Origin: Bifidobacterium italicum
Lineage (GTDB): Bacteria > Actinomycetota > Actinomycetes > Actinomycetales > Bifidobacteriaceae
Length of the DNA stretch: 64,000 bases
Assembly: GCF_002286915.1 (NCBI RefSeq)
Contig: NZ_MVOG01000009.1
Span: 1-64,000 of the forward strand
Direction of reading: 5' to 3'
This document shows, in pieces, positions 58,973-64,000 of this stretch. Position numbers and translations under genes: made by a program. The first letter of the stretch is position 1, and every line of letters starts with the position of its first letter. The notes beneath the pieces are model-generated. The model had not been told where the DNA came from. It did not search any database and was given only the letters and a program-made list of their open reading frames with translations.

Positions 58973-59740
58973 TCAGCGCACGGCGACGAGTCCGCACACG
59001 AGCATCATGAACGGATAGACCGCATAGAACGCCCACTTCGTCCATGGATGCCGATAGCCGACCTCGTCGTTGCGGTAGTGGAGGAAGGCGACGCCGATGC
59101 CCGGCGTGATGAAGCACACGGCGCCGAGCAGCGCCGCCGTGAGCATCATCGTGTTCTCGCGCGCGTGCAGATAGTAGAAGATGAGCGCCATGCCGAGCGT
59201 GACCATGCCGATGTTGAGCATCGCCTGCGACTGTCCGATGCGGAACAGCCAATCCCACAGCAGCCCGACGAGGACGACGACGATGCTGAGCGTGATGCGC
59301 AGCCCTTTGCCGTAGTCCTGCAGCACCTCGAGCAGGACGAGCACGATCAGCGCGATGACGAGGCCGAACACCGGGTTCTGTGAACGCATGTCGAAGAAGC
59401 TGCCGAAGGTGACCATGTCGTAGGGTACTTCGCTGACGAGCGCGAGCACCAACAGCTGCACGCCGTAGCGCAGCCAGCTGCTCGTATGGTCGAAGCCGGT
59501 GTACAGCAGCCATGCGTAGATCGGGATCGCGACCCAGGAGACGGCCTCGCAGAGCACCGACACGGTGAGCGAACCCATGTTCTCCGCCGTCGGCGCGCCG
59601 AGCAGCATCGGCATCAATGTGACGCTCGCCGCCGAAAGGAACAGCAGCACGTCGCCGATGACCTTGAGCTTGAATCTCGACAGCCCCCGGTGCTTGCGCC
59701 GTCCTTTTTCCTCCAAGTACCGTGTGTATTCGTCCACCAT
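58973..59740 (-). CDS. TraX family membrane protein
   Basis: Polytopic protein of 255 residues, family TraX (named for the F-plasmid pilin acetylase). It has about eight hydrophobic segments. The TraX hallmark is seen in LALVSEVPYDMVTFGSFFDM followed by RSQNPVFGLVIAL. A charged N-terminal tail (DEYTRYLEEKGRRKHRG) precedes segment 1. No pilin or conjugation gene is nearby, so acylation of a surface polymer is a more likely role than pilus work. No strong ribosome binding site was seen. It lies 34 bases after the HAD gene, probably in the same transcript. Confidence 0.8.
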   Translation of the reverse strand: MVDEYTRYLEEKGRRKHRGLSRFKLKVIGDVLLFLSAASVTLMPMLLGAPTAENMGSLTVSVLCEAVSWVAIPIYAWLLYTGFDHTSSWLRYGVQLLVLALVSEVPYDMVTFGSFFDMRSQNPVFGLVIALIVLVLLEVLQDYGKGLRITLSIVVVLVGLLWDWLFRIGQSQAMLNIGMVTLGMALIFYYLHARENTMMLTAALLGAVCFITPGIGVAFLHYRNDEVGYRHPWTKWAFYAVYPFMMLVCGLVAVR

Positions 59741-59774
59741 GTTGTTTCGTCCGTTCCGTCACCCGAGCGACCGC

Positions 59775-60599
59775 TCAGTCCTTCGTCTCGTTGCCGCCGC
59801 ATGCGCCGCCGTCGGTCGCCCGCGCGGCCGCCTCCGGCGCATGCGACGCGTCCCACGTCGCATCGGCGTCGTGGATGAAGGCGAGCAGCCCTTCATAGTC
59901 GGCCCCCTCGAGCGAGACGGCGGCCCGGGGCGCCGTGGCGCCGCCGGTGTTGTCGTCGGTGTGCAGGTAGGCGGCGTCGATGCCACAGGCGACAGCACCG
60001 AAAATATCACTGTTCTCGTCGTTGCCGACCATGAGCGCACGTTCCGGCTCGACGTCGGCGTCAATGAGCGCGCGACGGAAGATCTCGAACGATGGTTTGC
60101 GCACGCCTTCGTCGCTCGAGATGATGATGTCGTCGAACATCTCGTCGAGTCCGAGCAGCGCGAGTTCCGGCTTCGTGTAGCACGCCTGCGCGTTGCTGAC
60201 GAGGATGACGGCGCGGCCTTCGTCGTGCAGCCGTTCGAGCAGCTCGATCGCGCCGGGGAACAGCCGCAGCTTCGTCGTGCTCGCACGGCGGAAGGTCCAC
60301 GCGGCGGCGCGTGCCTGTTCGGGCGTGCCGTCGATCCAGCATGCGTCGAACAGGCCGCGGTATGCAGGCAGCAGATCCGGCTCGAACCATTCGCGCTGGT
60401 CGCGCATCGCGTTCGCCTTCGCGCGTTCGCGGGTGAACTGCGCACGCAGCTGCTCGTTCGTCGCGAAGTCGGCGCCTTCCCGGTACAGTGCGCACCGCAG
60501 CGCCGTCCACGGTCCCTCGCCCTGCTCATCCGTGTGGATGTCGACGAGCGTGCCGTACAGATCGAAGAACACCGCCTGATACTTGAGTGCCGTTGTCAT
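59775..60599 (-). CDS. HAD family hydrolase
   Basis: HAD phosphatase of 274 residues with motif I FFDLYGTLVDIHTDEQG, motif II ILVSNAQACY, Lys in EGVRKPSFEIFRRAL and motif IV MVGNDENSDIFGAVACGIDA. The helical cap between motifs I and II is about 95 residues. AAAGGA precedes ATG, 21 bases after the pullulanase stop, so it is in one transcript with the maltodextrin genes. Substrate not known. Confidence 0.88.
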   Translation of the reverse strand: MTTALKYQAVFFDLYGTLVDIHTDEQGEGPWTALRCALYREGADFATNEQLRAQFTRERAKANAMRDQREWFEPDLLPAYRGLFDACWIDGTPEQARAAAWTFRRASTTKLRLFPGAIELLERLHDEGRAVILVSNAQACYTKPELALLGLDEMFDDIIISSDEGVRKPSFEIFRRALIDADVEPERALMVGNDENSDIFGAVACGIDAAYLHTDDNTGGATAPRAAVSLEGADYEGLLAFIHDADATWDASHAPEAAARATDGGACGGNETKD

Positions 60600-60620
60600 C
60601 GAGTTCCTTTCCAGCGCCGT

Positions 60621-62669
60621 TCAGCGCGTAACGCCGTCCGGCTCGAGCCTCCACACGCGCAGCGAGCGCGCCGGCATCGGCATATGTCCGTCGACCGACT
60701 CGGTGCGACGTGGGTCGGGCATGCCGTCCTGCGTCGTCGAATCGAGCACGCAGACCCAGCGCGGCGGCGCCGCGTCGCCGTCGGCGCCGGCGACCATGGG
60801 CAGATCGTCATGGGCGTCGTCGGCGTAGGCGTGCGTGAGCTTGTCGGCGGCGAGCGTGTGGTCGTCCCCGTCCGGGTTGATCGTCACGGCCGTGTCGTGC
60901 ATCCGGTAGGCGACGGCGTTGCCCGGCGCGTCGACGGCGATGTGCTCGGCGTCGAACCAGTCCGGGTTCGCGCGACGCAGCGCGATGAGCCGGCGGTAGT
61001 AGTCGCGCAGCTCGCCCATGTGCCAGGCGCGGCGCCAGTCCACCTCGTTGACCTCCTTGCCGGAGTCGAAGGAATTGTCGTTGCCGTGCTTCGTCTTGCC
61101 GAACTCCTCGCCGGCGAGCATGAACGGGATGCCGGCGGCCGTGTAGATGATGCCTGCGGCGAGTTTGTTCGCCTCGAGCACCGCCGTCGTCTGCGGGCAC
61201 GGTTCGGCGTCGAAGATCGCCTCGAGCCGTTCGGCGCCTTCGAACATGCTCATCGTCAGCTTGTCCCACAGCGTGAGGTCGTCATGGGCGCTCACGTACT
61301 GGATGATCTGCCCGGCCTCGCCTTCGTTCGTCTCCGGCGCGCGCCACGCGTCCGCGCCGAGCTCGATGAGCGGCTTGTTCGCCCGCGCGTCGCCGTTCAC
61401 ATAGCCCTTGCGTTCCATGTAGAAGACGTGGCCTTTGATCGCGTCGCGCGTGCGGTCGCAGAAGTGGCCGATGCGCGTGCTGAGGTAGCGCAGCCCCTCC
61501 TTGTCGGCGAGTTCGGTGTCCGGCAGCGTGTTCGTCGGACCGGCCGCCCACGGCTCGCCGTACATGAGGATCGATTCGCCTCCGGGCAGCCGGTCGAGCG
61601 ATGCGCGCACCGCGTTCATCGTCTGCACGTCGATGAGGCCCATCAGGTCGAAGCGGAAGCCGTCGAGATGGTATTCGCGGGCCCAGTACGTGACCGATTC
61701 GACGATGAACCTGCGGAACATCGAACGTTCGGTCTGCATGTCGTCGCCGCATCCGGAACCGTTCGCCAACGTGCCGTCGTCGTTGCGGCGCAGGTAGTAT
61801 CCCGGCACCGTGCGCTCGAACCAGTTGTCGGCCGAGTACATGTGGTTGTAGACGACGTCCATGATGACCTTGATGCCGTTGGCGTGCAGCGACTGGATCA
61901 TCCGCTTGCATTCGGTGATGCGGTTCGCGCCGTCGTAGGGGTCCGTCGAGAACGAGCCTTCCGGCACGTTGTAGTTGAGCGGATCGTACCCCCAGTTGAA
62001 CTGGGACGGGTCGCGCTCGTCGACGGAACCGTAGTCGTAGAACGGCAGCAGCTGCACGGCGGTCACGCCGAGGTCGCGCAGGTAGTTCATGCAGGTCGGG
62101 TGTTCACCGTCGCCGTCGAGCGTCGTGTCCATGTCGGTGAACGCGAGGTACTTGCCCCGGTGCTCCTTGGGGACGCCGCTGTGCGGGTTGTTGCTGAAGC
62201 TGCCGACATGCGCCTCCCAGACCATCGTCTCCGAGGTCGGCGTGCGCGGACGCTCGTCCTCGTCCCATCCTTCGGGATCGGTGCGCGCAAGGTCGACGAC
62301 CATGCTGCGACGTCCGTTGATTCCGGCCGCGCGCGCCCAGGGGTCGGCTGAACGGTGGGTGACGCCGCCGTCGAATTCGAGAAGATAGTCGTAGTAGACG
62401 CCGTCGAGGTTCCGCGGGAGGTTCGCGGTCCATGCGCCATCGGACTGCTTCGCCATCGTCACGGTCTCGATGAGCATGTCATCGGACTGCTCCGAGGAAC
62501 CGCAGGTGAACAAACGCAGCGTCACAGTACGCGCCGATGGTGCCCAGAGAGCGAACTGGGTGCCGGATTCGCAAACCTCGGCACCCAGTGTGCGTTCCGG
62601 ACAAAGCGGGAACGGTTCTGCGACACCCGGCTCCAACCCTTCGGAAAGGGGCTCGAATGCCTGGATCAT
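60621..62669 (-). CDS. GH13 type I pullulanase
   Basis: Alpha-1,6-debranching enzyme of 682 residues. An N-terminal CBM48-like domain (TQFALWAPSARTVTLRLFTC) leads to a GH13 barrel with the type I pullulanase signature FNWGYDPLNYNVPEGSFSTD. The nucleophile Asp is in DGFRFDLMGL, the acid/base Glu in MYGEPWAAG and the third Asp in SAHDDLTLWDKL. No signal peptide, so it acts on imported branched maltodextrins or on glycogen. The start at 62669 has AAAGG upstream and lies two bases after the malG stop. Confidence 0.93.
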   Translation of the reverse strand: MIQAFEPLSEGLEPGVAEPFPLCPERTLGAEVCESGTQFALWAPSARTVTLRLFTCGSSEQSDDMLIETVTMAKQSDGAWTANLPRNLDGVYYDYLLEFDGGVTHRSADPWARAAGINGRRSMVVDLARTDPEGWDEDERPRTPTSETMVWEAHVGSFSNNPHSGVPKEHRGKYLAFTDMDTTLDGDGEHPTCMNYLRDLGVTAVQLLPFYDYGSVDERDPSQFNWGYDPLNYNVPEGSFSTDPYDGANRITECKRMIQSLHANGIKVIMDVVYNHMYSADNWFERTVPGYYLRRNDDGTLANGSGCGDDMQTERSMFRRFIVESVTYWAREYHLDGFRFDLMGLIDVQTMNAVRASLDRLPGGESILMYGEPWAAGPTNTLPDTELADKEGLRYLSTRIGHFCDRTRDAIKGHVFYMERKGYVNGDARANKPLIELGADAWRAPETNEGEAGQIIQYVSAHDDLTLWDKLTMSMFEGAERLEAIFDAEPCPQTTAVLEANKLAAGIIYTAAGIPFMLAGEEFGKTKHGNDNSFDSGKEVNEVDWRRAWHMGELRDYYRRLIALRRANPDWFDAEHIAVDAPGNAVAYRMHDTAVTINPDGDDHTLAADKLTHAYADDAHDDLPMVAGADGDAAPPRWVCVLDSTTQDGMPDPRRTESVDGHMPMPARSLRVWRLEPDGVTR

Positions 62670-62671
62670 GA

Positions 62672-63568
62672 TCAGCCTTTCACTGCACCCGACATGGATT
62701 CCTGATAGAAGCGCTGCATCACGATGAACAGGATCGCGATCGGGACGGAGATGATCACGGCGGCGGCCGCGAAGCGACCGAACCAGGTGTTGATGTACTC
62801 CTTCTCGAGCATGAGCCACAAGCCCAGCGAGGCCGTGTAGTTCTCCTGCGTGCGGGCGATGACCTTCGCCATGACGAAGTCGAGCCACGGGATCAGGAAG
62901 CCCACGATGGCCTGATAGACGATCATCGGCTTCGACATCGGGATGATGATCTTGACGAAGACCTGCCAGCGCGTGCAGCCGTCGAGCATCGCGGCCTCGT
63001 CAAGCGAGGTCGGGATCGTGTCCATGAAGCCCTTCATGACGTAGAAGCCGGCGCCGGTGCCCGCCGAGTAGACGAGGATCAGCGCGAGGATCGTCATGCC
63101 GTCGCTCGTCAGACCCATCGCCTTGAGGATGAAGTAGATCGCGACGACGGACATGATGGACGGGAACATGCCGAGGATCAGCACGAGGTTCATGAACGAG
63201 CGGCGGCCACGGAAGCGCATGCGGCTCATGCAGTATGCGACCGAGAGCACGAACCACACGGAGATGAGGCACGTGAAGATCGAGATGATGAACGTGTTCA
63301 TGAACATGCGCGGGAAGTCCAGGACCCTGCGGTCGGTGAACAGGCCGATGTAGCTGTCGAACGAATACTCGGTCGGGAAGAACGTGCTCTGGTACGGGGC
63401 GGTGTTCTTGTTGAAGCTCTCGAGGAAGATCCAGACGATCGGCAACAGCCAGATGACCGAGAGCACGCCGAGGAGGATGTAGGTGCCCACATCGGCCGCG
63501 ATGCGGCGCTTCCTCTGATCGTGCAGGAATCCTTGGCTCTGTGCTTTGACTTCAGTATGCTTACTCAC
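62672..63568 (-). CDS. Maltodextrin ABC importer permease, MalG type
   Basis: Six-segment permease of 298 residues with EAA loop SLDEAAMLDGCTRWQVFVKI and C-terminus YQESMSGAVKG. The start is GTG at 63568, overlapping the stop of the upstream permease (GTGA), so translation is coupled. The pullulanase gene directly downstream indicates an alpha-glucan substrate. Confidence 0.92.
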   Translation of the reverse strand: MSKHTEVKAQSQGFLHDQRKRRIAADVGTYILLGVLSVIWLLPIVWIFLESFNKNTAPYQSTFFPTEYSFDSYIGLFTDRRVLDFPRMFMNTFIISIFTCLISVWFVLSVAYCMSRMRFRGRRSFMNLVLILGMFPSIMSVVAIYFILKAMGLTSDGMTILALILVYSAGTGAGFYVMKGFMDTIPTSLDEAAMLDGCTRWQVFVKIIIPMSKPMIVYQAIVGFLIPWLDFVMAKVIARTQENYTASLGLWLMLEKEYINTWFGRFAAAAVIISVPIAILFIVMQRFYQESMSGAVKG

Positions 63569-64000
63569 CGGAAGCCCTCCTCGTTCTTATAGGAACCGCT
63601 GTTGCGGTAGGTGATCAGCGAGACCGCGGCAAGGACGATGAACGTCATGATGCCGATGACCGCGCCGAGGTTGTAATCGTTGCGATCCACCGTGAGCTTG
63701 TACAGCCAGGTGATGAGCAGGTCGGTCTTGCCGGCGGATGCGCCGTTGACTGCCGGGTCGCCGCGCGTGAGCAGGTAGATGACGTTGAAGTTGTTGACGT
63801 TGCCGGTGAACGTCGTGATCAGGTACGGAGTGAGCACGAAGATGATGTACGGCATCGTGATCTTCGTGAAGATCTGCCACCAGTTCGCGCCGTCGATCTT
63901 CGCGGCCTCGTAGAGGTCGGCTGGAATGTTCTGGAGGATACCGGTCACCTGCATGATCGTGTACGGAATGCCGATCCACAGGTTGACGATGATGACCGTC
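63565..64000 (-). CDS. Maltodextrin ABC importer permease, MalF type, cut by window end
   Basis: C-terminal 144 codons of a permease, continuing past position 64000. The EAA loop is DLYEAAKIDGANWWQIFTKI, followed by two membrane segments and a C-terminus YRNSGSYKNEEGFR. TFTGNVNNFNVIYLLTRGDP is typical of MalF. The binding-protein gene should lie beyond the window. Confidence 0.9.
   Translation of the reverse strand, partial: TVIIVNLWIGIPYTIMQVTGILQNIPADLYEAAKIDGANWWQIFTKITMPYIIFVLTPYLITTFTGNVNNFNVIYLLTRGDPAVNGASAGKTDLLITWLYKLTVDRNDYNLGAVIGIMTFIVLAAVSLITYRNSGSYKNEEGFR

Overview
The window is GC-rich chromosomal DNA that reads like a Bifidobacterium. Three things point there: a complete lacto-N-biose/galacto-N-biose pathway (GH112 phosphorylase, N-acetylhexosamine kinase, large-type uridylyltransferase, dedicated ABC importer), an actinobacterial dnaK-grpE-dnaJ-hspR operon with a HAIR operator, and a dense set of intracellular glycosidases paired with ABC importers that lack their own ATPase. 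No species can be named from the sequence alone.

Layout. 1-3.5 kb: 3' part of a protein O-mannosyltransferase, an alpha/beta-hydrolase and a TetR regulator on the plus strand. 3.5-16.7 kb, minus strand: two permeases and a lipoprotein of an Lpl-type ABC importer, then alpha-L-fucosidase (frameshifted), GH3 beta-glucosidase, GH31 alpha-xylosidase, GH42 beta-galactosidase and a ROK protein. Fuc, Gal, Xyl and Glc removal together is what fucosylated xyloglucan oligosaccharides require, so I read this block as a xyloglucan-oligosaccharide utilisation locus. 17-21.9 kb: a YesL protein, a DedA protein, then a decayed zone around a tRNA-Ala(CGC): a GH31 remnant, an esterase, a lipoprotein-leader remnant and a 5'-broken flavodoxin. 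21.9-33.2 kb, minus strand: binding protein, two permeases, lnpA, nahK, galT-type gene and a large cell-surface SGNH hydrolase. 33.5-39.7 kb, plus strand: a cytoplasmic beta-helix protein, a ROK repressor, a ROK sugar kinase, nagB and nagA. These carry GlcNAc from the lnp pathway on to fructose-6-phosphate.

39.8-41.1 kb holds small membrane and lipoprotein genes. 41.4-47.6 kb, plus strand, is an unusual cluster: class III PLP enzyme, SDR, APH-fold kinase, APC permease, a variant PII protein and a HutC-type GntR regulator. It fits uptake, phosphorylation and deaminating phospho-elimination of an amino alcohol or hydroxylated amino acid, with nitrogen control. 47.6-52.6 kb: HAD phosphatase, GH3, an internally deleted MFS transporter and a TetR regulator with two 22-bp operators. 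52.7-57 kb: hspR, dnaJ, grpE and dnaK. 57-64 kb: a 93-bp tandem repeat, a LacI regulator, TraX-like protein, HAD phosphatase, type I pullulanase and two maltodextrin permeases, the last cut by the window end.

Two themes recur. Nearly every sugar cluster has its own regulator and a visible dyad near its promoter. Several sugar genes are damaged (GH29 frameshift, GH31 C-terminal loss, MFS deletion, second GH31 remnant), which suggests recent loss of some substrate ranges.
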